Shown: positions 31,355-39,368, counted from the stretch's first letter. The stretch is 41,530 bases of DNA from Anaerolineales bacterium (GCA_020847435.1 JADLBX010000020.1:1-41530); one strand, 5' to 3'. The notes: generated from the sequence alone by a model not told the origin. A program made the numbers and translations.

Positions 31355-33427
31355 ATGCTGTCTTTGGTCCTCAACCGGCTCCAGAAAGTTTTCATCGAAC
31401 CTCCCGGTTTCATCCAGAACGTTACGGTCCGTCATAATTCACGCCTGCTAAACATTTTCTTATTGATCATGATCGTGGTGTTTTTGGGGGTGGATGGAAT
31501 TTTTCTTGCGACTACGCCCGGTTATTTGCCGCCGTGGTATGGCTATCTTTTCCTGATCGGATCGTATGCCTTGAATCGAGCGGGTCGCTATGGCATATCG
31601 TCGTTGTTGACTATGACAATGTTTCCGCTGGTGATTTTTACGGATATTGCCAGTGGCGAGGCAAACTCGCCGATCGTCGCGCTCTACTACCTGATTCCCG
31701 GGTTAATCCTTGCCAGTATTTTCCTGCCCTTTCGGCTCACCATGTTTTTTGCGGCAGTCGAGTTGCTTCTGGTCGCTTCGATGCCCTTGGTCGCCCGGAC
31801 AATTTTTGCGGATTTTGCCTCCGTTATTGGACCCTTCTCGGGATTGCTGATCAGCGCCGTTATCATTTCTATTTCCATTTATCATCGCGATCGGATGGAA
31901 GCCACCCGGCAGGCGCGCCTGCGAAAAAGCGAAGAAGACTATCGCGCGATTGTGGAGAATACCATCTTTGGAATTTTTCAGACTACGCCGGATGGCAGGT
32001 ACCAACGCGTGAATACCGCGCTGGTGCGGATCTATGGTTACGCTTCTCAGCAGGATATGCTGGATTCGGTCACGAATATTCCCCAACAGGTGTATGTGGA
32101 TCCATCCGACCGCGAGCAGTTCCTGCGTCGCCTGAACGCCGATGGGTTTATCCATGGCTTTATCGCCCAAAATCGGCGGAAAGACGGATCGCTCATTTGG
32201 GTCTCGTCCGATGCGCGCGTGGTCAGGGATGTTTCAGGAAAGGTTGCCTACTTCGAAGGTACGGTGGAGGATATTACCGAAAAACGGCTCATGGAACAAG
32301 CCCGTCAATTGAGCGAGGAGCGCTATCGCTTGATCTCCTCGGTCATTTCTGATTATGTGTTTTCCAGCGTGCAGAGCGACAAAGGCGCGGTAACGCTCGA
32401 TTGGGTAGCCGGGGCATTCGAGCAGATCACCGGTTACGCCGCAGAAGAGTTGAGCGCGCCGGACAGTTGGCGCTCCATCGTGCATCCCGATGATCAAGCC
32501 CAGGATTTGCGCGATATGGATGTGTTATTGCATAACCAACGCGTTATTTCCGAACTTCGCATCCTTCATAAGGACGGCTCCATCCGGTGGGTGCGGAGTT
32601 ACGCGCACCCCGTGTGGGATTTGAAAAAAAATCAACTAGCCGGCATTTACGGAGCAGTGCAAGATATCACTGAACGAAAACGCATCGAGCAGGAACGCGA
32701 GGATCTCATCCGCGAGTTGGAAGCGAAAAACGCCGAACTCGAACAGTTCACCTATACCGTATCTCACGATCTAAAAGCGCCGCTCATCACCATCAAAGGA
32801 TTTTTAGGCTTGCTCTCGCAGGATACTCACGACGGAAACACGGAACGGGTGGCAAGCGATGTCCGACGCATTAGCGATGCAACGGATAAGATGCACAACC
32901 TGTTGAACGACTTGCTTGAACTTTCACGCATTGGGCGTGTGATGAACGAACCGTTGGAGGTGGACCTCGATGAATTAGCGTTTATCGCCCGATCGAATTT
33001 ACACGGGCAGTTTGAACAGGGCCGCGTCGAAATGATCGTCTCGGAATCGCTTCCGAAGGTGTACGGCGATCGTCAGCGCCTGCTGGAGGTCTTGCAAAAC
33101 CTCATGGACAACGCGATCAAGTTCATGGGCGCTCAGTTGTCGCCGCGAATCGAGATCGGTTGTGCGCCCGCCGCGCGAGACGCGTTTGCCACCCTGTACG
33201 TGCGCGATAACGGCATCGGTATTGACCCGCAATTTCACGAACGGATCTTCGGCTTATTCAACCGCCTAAACCCGGAGATCGAAGGCACCGGCGTGGGCCT
33301 GGCGCTCGCCAAACGCATCATCGAATTTCACGGCGGGCGGATCTGGGTGGAAAGCGCCGCAGGCGAGGGCGCCACTTTCTATTTCACTCTGCCAACTTCC
33401 CCGTTGCCGGGCGCGAAAATAGGTTGA
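31355..33427 (+). CDS. Membrane PAS histidine kinase (second of a tandem pair)
   Basis: This 690-residue protein has about five or six membrane helices (30-175), two PAS/PAC domains (about 195-305 and 325-440; the PAC ends in VEDITEKR and VQDITERK), and a HisKA domain TVSHDLKAPLI (His471). The HATPase_c domain has NLMDNAIKF, VRDNGIGI and [18 protein letters not shown]. Its kinase half closely follows the upstream protein, while the membrane half diverges, so the two probably sense different cues. ATG 31355 follows GAGGAAGAA. An in-frame extension to 31106 would overlap the first kinase and was rejected. Confidence 0.88.
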   Translation: MLSLVLNRLQKVFIEPPGFIQNVTVRHNSRLLNIFLLIMIVVFLGVDGIFLATTPGYLPPWYGYLFLIGSYALNRAGRYGISSLLTMTMFPLVIFTDIASGEANSPIVALYYLIPGLILASIFLPFRLTMFFAAVELLLVASMPLVARTIFADFASVIGPFSGLLISAVIISISIYHRDRMEATRQARLRKSEEDYRAIVENTIFGIFQTTPDGRYQRVNTALVRIYGYASQQDMLDSVTNIPQQVYVDPSDREQFLRRLNADGFIHGFIAQNRRKDGSLIWVSSDARVVRDVSGKVAYFEGTVEDITEKRLMEQARQLSEERYRLISSVISDYVFSSVQSDKGAVTLDWVAGAFEQITGYAAEELSAPDSWRSIVHPDDQAQDLRDMDVLLHNQRVISELRILHKDGSIRWVRSYAHPVWDLKKNQLAGIYGAVQDITERKRIEQEREDLIRELEAKNAELEQFTYTVSHDLKAPLITIKGFLGLLSQDTHDGNTERVASDVRRISDATDKMHNLLNDLLELSRIGRVMNEPLEVDLDELAFIARSNLHGQFEQGRVEMIVSESLPKVYGDRQRLLEVLQNLMDNAIKFMGAQLSPRIEIGCAPAARDAFATLYVRDNGIGIDPQFHERIFGLFNRLNPEIEGTGVGLALAKRIIEFHGGRIWVESAAGEGATFYFTLPTSPLPGAKIG

Positions 33428-33454
33428 ATTGTATTCGATTTCACAAGTTGGGAG

Positions 33455-33460
33455 TATAAT
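33455..33460 (+). promoter_or_regulatory. -10 box upstream of the second MenA-like gene
   Basis: TATAAT, 113 bases before ATG 33574. No convincing -35 is found. The hairpin element at 33488 lies inside the resulting leader. Confidence 0.4.
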
Positions 33461-33487
33461 TTTCAATCGAACAGGCTAATGGTCGTA

Positions 33488-33545
33488 GCCACCGAGAGCG
33501 CCGAGCGCTTTGAGAAAAAAACAACCTCTCCGTGCTCTCTGTGGC
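33488..33545. repeat. Hairpin repeat with A-rich loop (copy 1)
   Basis: GCCACCGAGAGCGCCGAG at the left pairs imperfectly with the reversed right arm ending CTCTCTGTGGC, around a loop of A7. A very similar element lies at 41140-41199, so this is a dispersed palindromic repeat. Here it forms part of the leader of the MenA-like gene. Confidence 0.65.
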
Positions 33546-33573
33546 AAATGAAACTTTTTCAAGGAGCAACCTC

Positions 33574-34632
33574 ATGAACATCAACTTCGCCATGTGGCGC
33601 AAAGCCTCGTGGCAACTCATCAAGATGAGCGACAAAAAAGAATGGGAGGCGCTCGATGTCGTCTCGAAGTGGTTGATCGCCACCCGTTCCGCGGTGACGT
33701 TGGTCACCGTCTACTCGTGCGTGATCGCGGGCATCCTCGCCGCGCGCGACGGCTACTTCTCGTGGGGACCCTTCCTCATCGTGACCCTCGGCCTCTTCAT
33801 CGCTCACGGAACGAACAACCTGCTCAACGACTACACCGACTACTCACGCGGCGTGGACAAAGATAACTACTTCCGCACGCAATACGGCGTTCACCCGCTC
33901 GTGCAGGGATTCTTCACCAAGCCGCAACAGATTCGCTGGTTCATTGTCAGCGGCATCCTTGCCACCCTCGCGGGATTTTACGTCCTGCTCAGCACAGGCT
34001 TCAACGTCACCGTGATCGGCTTATTTGCGTTTGGAGCAATCGCCTTGCTCGCCTACACTTATCCCTTCAAATATTGGGGCTTGGGCGAATTCACGATCTT
34101 CCTCATTTGGGGACCCGTCTTCATCGGCGGCGTGTATTACGTTCTTGCGTTATTCAGCGGACACGAGATCGTCATGTCCAACGTGTGGAGCGCGGTCTTG
34201 GGAGGCGTGCCATACGGTCTCGGCGTCGCCAGTATCAACGTCGCCAAGCACATTGACAAACACGACGACGACAAAGCCAAAGGCGTCGGCACGTTCCCCG
34301 TCCGCGTGGGCGAAGCGTTTGCGCGCCGCGTCGATCAAGTTGCGATCGTCCTCATTTACGTTGTCATCGCCTATCTGGTTTTTGTCACGCGCTATTTCAC
34401 CCCCGCCATGTTAATCGTCTTCCTTGCGGCAAAAGACGCGCTCAACGTGATCAAAGTCTTGAACCATCCCAAGCCCGCCCAAGCGCCCGAGCAAGCCCGC
34501 GCCTTCTGGCCCGTGTGGTTTTCGGGTTTCGCCTTCCAACACAACCGTCAATTCGGCGGCTACATTTTGCTCGGCTTGATCGTTGACGCCCTCCTCCGCA
34601 TCTATCTGCCAGCCTTCTGGACGATGCACTAG
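33574..34632 (+). CDS. MenA-like UbiA prenyltransferase (paralogue 2)
   Basis: This 352-residue membrane protein has about eight helices and is clearly homologous to the protein at 20298: MWRKA start, NNLLNDYTDYSRGVDKDNYFRT (parts NLLNDYTDY, RGVDKDNYFRT), KYWGLGEFTIFLIWGP, and KHIDKHDDDKAKGVGTFPVRVG for the second Asp site. The predicted activity is prenylation of a naphthoate or similar acceptor in quinone synthesis. It stands alone with its own promoter, unlike paralogue 1. ATG 33574 has AAGGAG; the frame could extend to 33532 through the hairpin repeat but would lack a ribosome-binding site. Confidence 0.85.
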   Translation: MNINFAMWRKASWQLIKMSDKKEWEALDVVSKWLIATRSAVTLVTVYSCVIAGILAARDGYFSWGPFLIVTLGLFIAHGTNNLLNDYTDYSRGVDKDNYFRTQYGVHPLVQGFFTKPQQIRWFIVSGILATLAGFYVLLSTGFNVTVIGLFAFGAIALLAYTYPFKYWGLGEFTIFLIWGPVFIGGVYYVLALFSGHEIVMSNVWSAVLGGVPYGLGVASINVAKHIDKHDDDKAKGVGTFPVRVGEAFARRVDQVAIVLIYVVIAYLVFVTRYFTPAMLIVFLAAKDALNVIKVLNHPKPAQAPEQARAFWPVWFSGFAFQHNRQFGGYILLGLIVDALLRIYLPAFWTMH

Positions 34633-34650
34633 TACTTCTACCAGATGAAC

Positions 34651-34704
34651 TTGTAGCGCAATTTGCTAAATTGCGTTCGGCAAATTGCCAATTTGCCCTA
34701 CAAC
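34651..34704. repeat. TTGTAG...CTACAA palindromic repeat
   Basis: TTGTAG (34651-34656) and CTACAA (34698-34703) form terminal inverted repeats around GCAATTTGC/GCAAATTGC motifs. Bases 34677-34704, reversed, match 12672-12699 at 27 of 28 positions. It may act as a bidirectional terminator between the convergent genes here. Confidence 0.7.
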
Positions 34705-34721
34705 TTTAATTTGTTGGTGCG

Positions 34722-35498
34722 CTAGCCGATCTCCAAATCTTTAATTTCCAACCATGCGGGTTCGGGGTTTGATAAAACTCCGAACCCGATTTTGCCTTCG
34801 GGGGTAAACGCCGCGTATTGGTTGTCAATCCAGATGACCAACCCCAGCGGTGGATTCGGACTCACAGCCGACTCGAACACTTCGACGTTATCCACTTCGA
34901 GGGAGGCACGCTTCTCTTCCCAAGTGAGGCTGTATCGCCTCCATTCGGTAACTTCCACACTGACGGCGACTCCGTCCTCGCCGATGATACGTCCCAACAT
35001 CGTACGCGTCGCCTTGCGTGAAAATGGAAAAGCGCCTCCCGCCGCAATCAACAACGGATGAAACCTCGGCGAACGAAACGCCTGCGCTATAAATCCATTT
35101 GCAACAACGCGCTGAGCGGAACGAAGTGGAGACGAAGCGCGTGAATCTTTGAACGATAAATAATTCTCCTTCGACGCGCCGAAAAACCACACCGCGTTCG
35201 GCAGCGCGGGCAAGCGAAACAGATTCCCACCAAACCCCAACGACATCCCGAACGGATCATTCCATAAACCGAATCCCCACGTGCCGGGGATGGAGTCGCT
35301 TGAGGTGCGTGCGAGCAGGCTGAAGGTCGAAGGGAAGCGGTGCGGGAATCGTCGGCGGGCGAGGCGCGCGTAATCATCCAATTGCGCGAGGCGATAGGAG
35401 TCTGAATCTCCTGCGGGAATCGAAAGCCGCCACCCGCGTTCGATCTCCTCCACACGCCCACCAGACGAATAATGCGCCGTTAATTTCGGTTGAGCCAT
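34722..35498 (-). CDS. Hypothetical protein, probably a beta-rich fold
   Basis: This 258-residue protein has no signal peptide or membrane segment. Strand-rich stretches (WGFGLWNDPFGMSLGFGG, VSVEVTEWRRYSLTWEE, LGLVIWIDNQYAAFTPEGKIGFGVL) and a terminal PAWLEIKDLEI suggest a jelly-roll or concanavalin-like domain, perhaps carbohydrate-related. I cannot name a family. It lies upstream, on its strand, of the hairpin repeat at 34651 and just downstream of the DUF5615 toxin gene (34-base gap), but shares no obvious function with it. Confidence 0.6.
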   Translation of the reverse strand: MAQPKLTAHYSSGGRVEEIERGWRLSIPAGDSDSYRLAQLDDYARLARRRFPHRFPSTFSLLARTSSDSIPGTWGFGLWNDPFGMSLGFGGNLFRLPALPNAVWFFGASKENYLSFKDSRASSPLRSAQRVVANGFIAQAFRSPRFHPLLIAAGGAFPFSRKATRTMLGRIIGEDGVAVSVEVTEWRRYSLTWEEKRASLEVDNVEVFESAVSPNPPLGLVIWIDNQYAAFTPEGKIGFGVLSNPEPAWLEIKDLEIG

Positions 35499-35532
35499 TT
35501 ACGCCCGACTGAAAATAAACCGCGTGTTCGCG

Positions 35533-35886
35533 CTACGCGTGGACGACAACATGCTCGCGCGTCAATTCGACAAAGCGATTATCGGCTAAGTCTGAGATGA
35601 TTTGATTCATGTTTGTGACGAGCAACGCTTCGAGTTCGTCGTTGCTGATATTCCCCGTTGAAATTAACAACAACTTTTTTGGACGGTTGTTCAGCCAGAA
35701 AGAAGTCGTGAAATCTGAATCTTTTGTCGCAATGACCGATTCCCGTTCGTCGGCATATTGCAGGATTACGAGATCGGTTGTTGCGTTTCCGTTGGGTAAG
35801 TCAAATGTATGAATTGCAACATGTCCATGCTCGCGGAAAATTTTGACCAAACGCCGCGGCAGGTTGGCGTCTATGATGAAATTCAT
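35533..35886 (-). CDS. DUF5615 PIN-like toxin
   Basis: This 117-residue protein has the DUF5615/Mut7-C-like PIN pattern: MNFIIDANLPRRLVKIFREHGH (Asp6), HTFDLPNGNATTDLVIL, and VIATKDSDFTTSFWL (KDxDF). The acidic residues are those of the PIN nuclease site, so an RNase toxin activity is expected from the family. Its ATG overlaps the stop of the DUF433 gene by 4 bases (35883-35886), the usual antitoxin-first order of DUF433/DUF5615 pairs. Confidence 0.88.
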   Translation of the reverse strand: MNFIIDANLPRRLVKIFREHGHVAIHTFDLPNGNATTDLVILQYADERESVIATKDSDFTTSFWLNNRPKKLLLISTGNISNDELEALLVTNMNQIISDLADNRFVELTREHVVVHA

Positions 35887-36122
35887 GCCAACGCGACGCT
35901 GACGCGTTTTACCTGGCTGAGCCGCGCCGCATAGAGCAAAGCCGCTTGAATGTCGGCGAGTTCGAGATCCTCATAGTCCGCCAGAATCTCCTCTGCAGAC
36001 ATGCCCGAACTGAGCGTTTCCAACAGCCATTCGACAGAGTAACGCAACCCTCGAATCGTAGGTTTGCCAAACGCCATTGCAGGGTTGACGGTAATTCGAT
36101 TGAGCAGGTCTTGATCGTTCAT
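35883..36122 (-). CDS. DUF433 family antitoxin
   Basis: This 79-residue protein has the DUF433 signature RITVNPAMAFGKPTIRGLRYSVEWLLETLSSGMSAEEILADYEDLELADIQAALLYAA (key parts: FGKPTIRG, EEILADY, DIQAAL). It has a small helix-turn-helix-like fold that binds the partner toxin and probably the promoter. It is the first gene of the pair and overlaps the DUF5615 toxin gene by 4 bases. The 61-base gap on its upstream side separates it from the CBU_0592-like gene. Confidence 0.88.
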   Translation of the reverse strand: MNDQDLLNRITVNPAMAFGKPTIRGLRYSVEWLLETLSSGMSAEEILADYEDLELADIQAALLYAARLSQVKRVSVALA

Positions 36123-36183
36123 GGCATCATCTCCGTTCTTGCTTAGTATACCCGATGAGGAGACGCTTGTACTCCTCGCGGAG

Positions 36184-36435
36184 TCATTTTCGGTTGAGCC
36201 ATTTACGCCCCAGCGCGATCAGACCGATGGCGACCCACACCGCATTGAGCCCTGTGGTGGCGTACGCTTCGAGTGTGAACGTGTAAATGACCAGAAAGAC
36301 GCCCCCGATGATGTTCATGCCCTGATAAGCAAGCGAATCGCCCTCGATCTTCTTGAGCGACACCAGCGCGTAGGCAAGGAGAAACAGGATTGAGCCTGTC
36401 CAACCGAGGATTTGGATGAGGAGGGAAGCGGACAT
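36184..36435 (-). CDS. Small membrane protein, CBU_0592-like
   Basis: This 83-residue protein has three hydrophobic helices (about 5-25, 36-55, 60-76) and the pattern LGWTGSILFLLAYALVSLKKIEGDSLAYQGMNIIGG ending in GLNAVWVAIGLIAL, matching the short CBU_0592-type membrane family. The function is unknown. It lies between two toxin-antitoxin pairs, 9 bases past the DUF3368 toxin stop, so it may share that transcript. Confidence 0.7.
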   Translation of the reverse strand: MSASLLIQILGWTGSILFLLAYALVSLKKIEGDSLAYQGMNIIGGVFLVIYTFTLEAYATTGLNAVWVAIGLIALGRKWLNRK

Positions 36436-36444
36436 TTCTCGATT

Positions 36445-36939
36445 TTATTCGTACAGTTCCCGAATCGCTTGGCGCGCTTTTTCGAGAACGCGATCTGAAA
36501 TCCAGAGCGATGAATTTGAAAGGTTTTCAAAATAGGTCAACGCTTGAGATAGATCGCTGATATGTCCCATCGCCGCATTCCATAACAATACCCCTATTGA
36601 GCCGTGGACCTCTATGCCAAGCGATTCGGCAAATTGTCTCGCCATGGCATCGTCAGTCACGCGCCAATCGGCTTTTACCTGGATTGCCAAACTGACGGCT
36701 TGCGCCTCTCCCGCGTCTATTTGAGTTGATTGTGTCCAATCTTCCGCTTGCTTAAGTCTGTCGCTTTCCAGATCAATAATTTTCGCCCATTGGGGAGGTT
36801 TCCAGCCCTGCGAGTTTGCTTCATATTCGTTGGCTACTAACGGTGGGATGATGATGTCGCCTGTATTTGCGAGCAGATGAATTGCTCCTGATTCGCTTAA
36901 ATGGATCAGTGGACCCGTATCGCAGACGACACGCGTCAT
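36445..36939 (-). CDS. DUF3368 PIN-like toxin
   Basis: This 164-residue protein has CDTGPLIHLSESG at the N-terminus (Asp7), IDAGEAQAVSLAIQ in the middle and RVTDDAMARQFAESLGI near residue 115, the three acidic elements of the DUF3368/PIN site. It is a predicted RNase toxin. Its start overlaps the AbrB-type antitoxin gene by 4 bases (36936-36939). It is a distant relative of the DUF3368 toxin at 1395 but with a different partner family. Confidence 0.87.
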   Translation of the reverse strand: MTRVVCDTGPLIHLSESGAIHLLANTGDIIIPPLVANEYEANSQGWKPPQWAKIIDLESDRLKQAEDWTQSTQIDAGEAQAVSLAIQVKADWRVTDDAMARQFAESLGIEVHGSIGVLLWNAAMGHISDLSQALTYFENLSNSSLWISDRVLEKARQAIRELYE

Positions 36940-37157
36940 TCCTTCTTACCTTTTTGGTTTGTCGCCCATTCAATATCCGCGAGTTGGAATTTTTCCGCAA
37001 GCGAACGGTCTACGGCAAGTTTGGGGACGAGGCGAATCGAGCCGTCGTCTTCCACTATTGCTTCAAGCAAATCGCCTTCTTCTATTTTTGCCTTTCGGCG
37101 TGTGGGGACGGGAAGAGTGATCTGCCCGTTGCTTCGGATCTGTAAAAATTCAGACAT
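36936..37157 (-). CDS. AbrB/MazE-type antitoxin
   Basis: This 73-residue protein has the SpoVT/AbrB swapped-hairpin pattern LQIRSNGQITLPVPTRRKAKIEEGDLLEAIVEDDGSIRLVP, including the GQITLP turn. The C-terminal ~25 residues (SLAEKFQLADIEWATNQK) would neutralise the toxin. It binds its own promoter as a dimer. It is the first gene of the pair and overlaps the DUF3368 toxin by 4 bases. ATG 37157 is preceded by GGAG-like bases. Confidence 0.87.
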   Translation of the reverse strand: MSEFLQIRSNGQITLPVPTRRKAKIEEGDLLEAIVEDDGSIRLVPKLAVDRSLAEKFQLADIEWATNQKGKKE

Positions 37158-37245
37158 ATATCGCTCCTGACTGAAATCTGAATTCCTGATTTCTCTTGTA
37201 TTTTACTCTGTAAAAAATAAGATGTCTATCTGCTTGTGAAATGGC

Positions 37246-38187
37246 TTACGTCCATTCCCCAACCCGCTCCAACACTTTGTACGGATCAAGCGCGTCGCGC
37301 AGACCGTCGCCGATGTAGTTGACGGAAATGATGGTGAGGAAGATTGCCAAGCCGGGGAAGATCGCCAGCCAGGGATATTTTGTGAAATGGTCTTGCGCGG
37401 TGTAAATGAGGTTGCCCCACGAGGGAGTCGGTTGTTGGATGCCGAAGTTGAGGAAACTTAGCCCCGCTTCTTGAATGATAGCGTAGCCGAGTTGGAGAGT
37501 CGCTTCGACGATAACGACGCCGATTCCGTTGGGGAGGATGTGACCGAGCATGATGCGTCCATCGGAGCCGCCGAGGGCGCGCGCGGCAGAGACGTAATCC
37601 ATCTCGCGCAGGGTGAGGAAGGCGGCGCGGACTAAGCGCGCGAACGTCATCCACGAGAGGATGCCGATGACGAGGCTGATGGTCAGCACGCTGTTACGTT
37701 GAAAGATGGGAAGTTCCACTTCGCGGAGCATTGCCGCGAGCAGAATCAATACGAGGAACGACGGCAAGGACAAGAACGCGTCGGTGACGCGCATAAGGAT
37801 GGAATCGATCCTGCCGCCGTAGTAGCCAGCCAGCGCGCCGACGGGAACGCCGATGAGGAGGGAGATGGCGACGGCAATTCCGCCAACCGCCAACGAGATT
37901 CGTCCGCCGTAGAGGATGCGGGTGAGCAGGTCGCGCCCGAGCGAGTCGGTGCCGAGCAGGTAGGTCGAGGAGGGCGGCAGGAATTTTTCCGCGAGGTTTG
38001 ATTTTTCGGAATCGAACGGCGAGAGGAAGGCGAAGATGCAAAGGGTGGCGAGGGCGCCAAAGATGATCATGCCCGCGATCGCGCCGCGATGACGTTTGAA
38101 GCGTTTCCAGACGCTTTGTTGTGGAGTCAGCCAGCTTGCTGGCGTATTTGCAGGAGCAAGCTCCTGCGCTCCAGAAATACTATTCAT
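37246..38187 (-). CDS. Oligopeptide-type ABC transporter permease (OppC-like)
   Basis: This 313-residue permease has an N-terminal helix (about 36-56) typical of OppC/DppC, LGTDSLGRDLLTRILYGGRISL (parts LGTDSLGRD, LYGGRISL), four or five further helices and the EAA loop DYVSAARALGGSDGRIMLGHILPN, which contacts the ATPase. It forms the inner-membrane channel with the OppB-like protein. Residues 5-23 (GAQELAPANTPASWLTP) are encoded by two palindromic repeats, unlike the usual N-terminus. The start overlaps the OppB stop by 8 bases. No ATPase genes are in the window. Confidence 0.9.
   Translation of the reverse strand: MNSISGAQELAPANTPASWLTPQQSVWKRFKRHRGAIAGMIIFGALATLCIFAFLSPFDSEKSNLAEKFLPPSSTYLLGTDSLGRDLLTRILYGGRISLAVGGIAVAISLLIGVPVGALAGYYGGRIDSILMRVTDAFLSLPSFLVLILLAAMLREVELPIFQRNSVLTISLVIGILSWMTFARLVRAAFLTLREMDYVSAARALGGSDGRIMLGHILPNGIGVVIVEATLQLGYAIIQEAGLSFLNFGIQQPTPSWGNLIYTAQDHFTKYPWLAIFPGLAIFLTIISVNYIGDGLRDALDPYKVLERVGEWT
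38130..38166. repeat. Two palindromes inside the OppC N-terminal codons
   Basis: GCCAGCTTGCTGGC (38130-38143) and CAGGAGCAAGCTCCTG (38151-38166) are perfect palindromes separated by 7 bases. The second is of the GAGCTTGCTC type often seen as dispersed intergenic repeats; here it is translated. Confidence 0.65.
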
Positions 38188-39217
38188 ATCTCACCCTCGG
38201 GTCGAGGTATGCGTACAAAGTATCTGCCACCAGATTGCAGAGGATGATGAATGCCGCTCCGATGATGAGCACCGCGAGCAGGAGCGGATAGTCGCGGTCT
38301 ACGGCGGCTTGGTAGTAGAGCCGTCCCATGCCGGGCCAAGCGAAAATGGATTCGATCAACACCGCGCCGGTGAAAATGTACGGCAGGTCGAGCGCGATGA
38401 GCGTGACGATGGGAATCATCGCGTTGCTGAGCGCGTGTTTGAAGATCACTTTTCGTTCGGTCAAGCCGCGCGCCCGCGCCGATTTGAGATAGTTCAAGGG
38501 GAGGATTTCGAGCAGACTCGAACGGAGGAAACGCGAGTACCAGGCAATCCAGCCTAACGTCCCGGTAAGAACCGGGAGAACCAAATGGGCGAGTCGGTCG
38601 GAGAGTGAGAATCCGCCGTCTAGGGAGGAAATCCCGCCCGATGGCAGAAGCGGTTCTCCCGTCACCGGGTTTTTCAGCCACGCGTAAAAGACGATGATGA
38701 GCAACAGCCCCAGCCAAAATTCGGGGACGGCTTGCCCGGCGAAGGAGAAGGTGGTGGCGAAAAAGTCGAAGAGCGAATATTGTTTGATGGCGGAGTAGAT
38801 GCCGAGCGGGATGGCGATGGCGAGCGCGACGAACATGGTGATGCCCATGAGCGTGACGGTGTTCGGCAGGCGTTTGGCAATTTCGTCGAGGACCGGCTGG
38901 CGCGTACGATAGGAAAAACCGAAATCGCCGCGCAGGATGCCTTTGCGCGCACCGGGCTCGTCTTGGATGCCGTCGCCGTCGGTGTCAATTTTCGTCCAAT
39001 CGTTGCCGACGAGCCAATAGACGTATTGGAGAGGGAGCGGTTGGTCGAGTCCGAACTGACGTTTGAGTCGTTCCACCTGTTCGGGGCGCGGACGCCTGCC
39101 TGCGTAGGCGGTGATGGGTCCACCGGGCGCGGCGTTGACCAGCGTGAAGAGGATGACGCTCAGGATGAACAGCAAGCCGACGGTTTGGATGAGGCGGCGG
39201 AGGATGTAGGTGGTCAT
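38180..39217 (-). CDS. Oligopeptide-type ABC transporter permease (OppB-like)
   Basis: This 345-residue permease has the OppB start TTYILRRLIQTVGLLFILSVI, NAAPGGP, RLKRQFGLDQPLPLQYVYWL, a GDFGFSYRTRQPVLDEI segment, five or six helices and the EAA loop NYLKSARARGLTERKVIFKHALSNAMIP. A loop TDGDGIQDEPGARKG inserted before GDFG resembles a calcium-binding turn and is longer than in E. coli OppB. ATG 39217 matches the family start; the frame could extend to 39265 through the octamer repeat, which has no ribosome-binding site. It follows the binding-protein gene. Confidence 0.9.
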   Translation of the reverse strand: MTTYILRRLIQTVGLLFILSVILFTLVNAAPGGPITAYAGRRPRPEQVERLKRQFGLDQPLPLQYVYWLVGNDWTKIDTDGDGIQDEPGARKGILRGDFGFSYRTRQPVLDEIAKRLPNTVTLMGITMFVALAIAIPLGIYSAIKQYSLFDFFATTFSFAGQAVPEFWLGLLLIIVFYAWLKNPVTGEPLLPSGGISSLDGGFSLSDRLAHLVLPVLTGTLGWIAWYSRFLRSSLLEILPLNYLKSARARGLTERKVIFKHALSNAMIPIVTLIALDLPYIFTGAVLIESIFAWPGMGRLYYQAAVDRDYPLLLAVLIIGAAFIILCNLVADTLYAYLDPRVRYE

Positions 39218-39219
39218 TG

Positions 39220-39267
39220 AGTCTGATAGTCGAATGGTCGAATAGTCAGATAGCCGAATGGCCAATT
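39220..39267. repeat. Octamer tandem repeat upstream of the OppB-like gene
   Basis: Six 8-base units with consensus AGTCGAAT (AGTCTGAT, AGTCGAAT, GGTCGAAT, AGTCAGAT, AGCCGAAT, GGCCAATT) abut the permease start codon, where a ribosome-binding site would be expected. Confidence 0.7.
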
Positions 39268-39268
39268 A

Positions 39269-39331
39269 AACCGCGAAGCGCGCAAAGAAATTCTTTTGGT
39301 TTTCTTCGCGGACTCAGCGGTCTTCGCGGTT
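39269..39331. repeat. AACCGCGAAG hairpin repeat
   Basis: AACCGCGAAG at the left and CTTCGCGGTT at the right are perfect inverted repeats, with a second TTCTTCGCGG-type motif inside. It resembles dispersed palindromic repeats and separates the binding-protein and permease genes of one operon. It might lower permease expression relative to the binding protein. Confidence 0.6.
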
Positions 39332-39368
39332 AACTCTTTCTGTGTGCCTGCGCGACTCTGCGGCAGAG

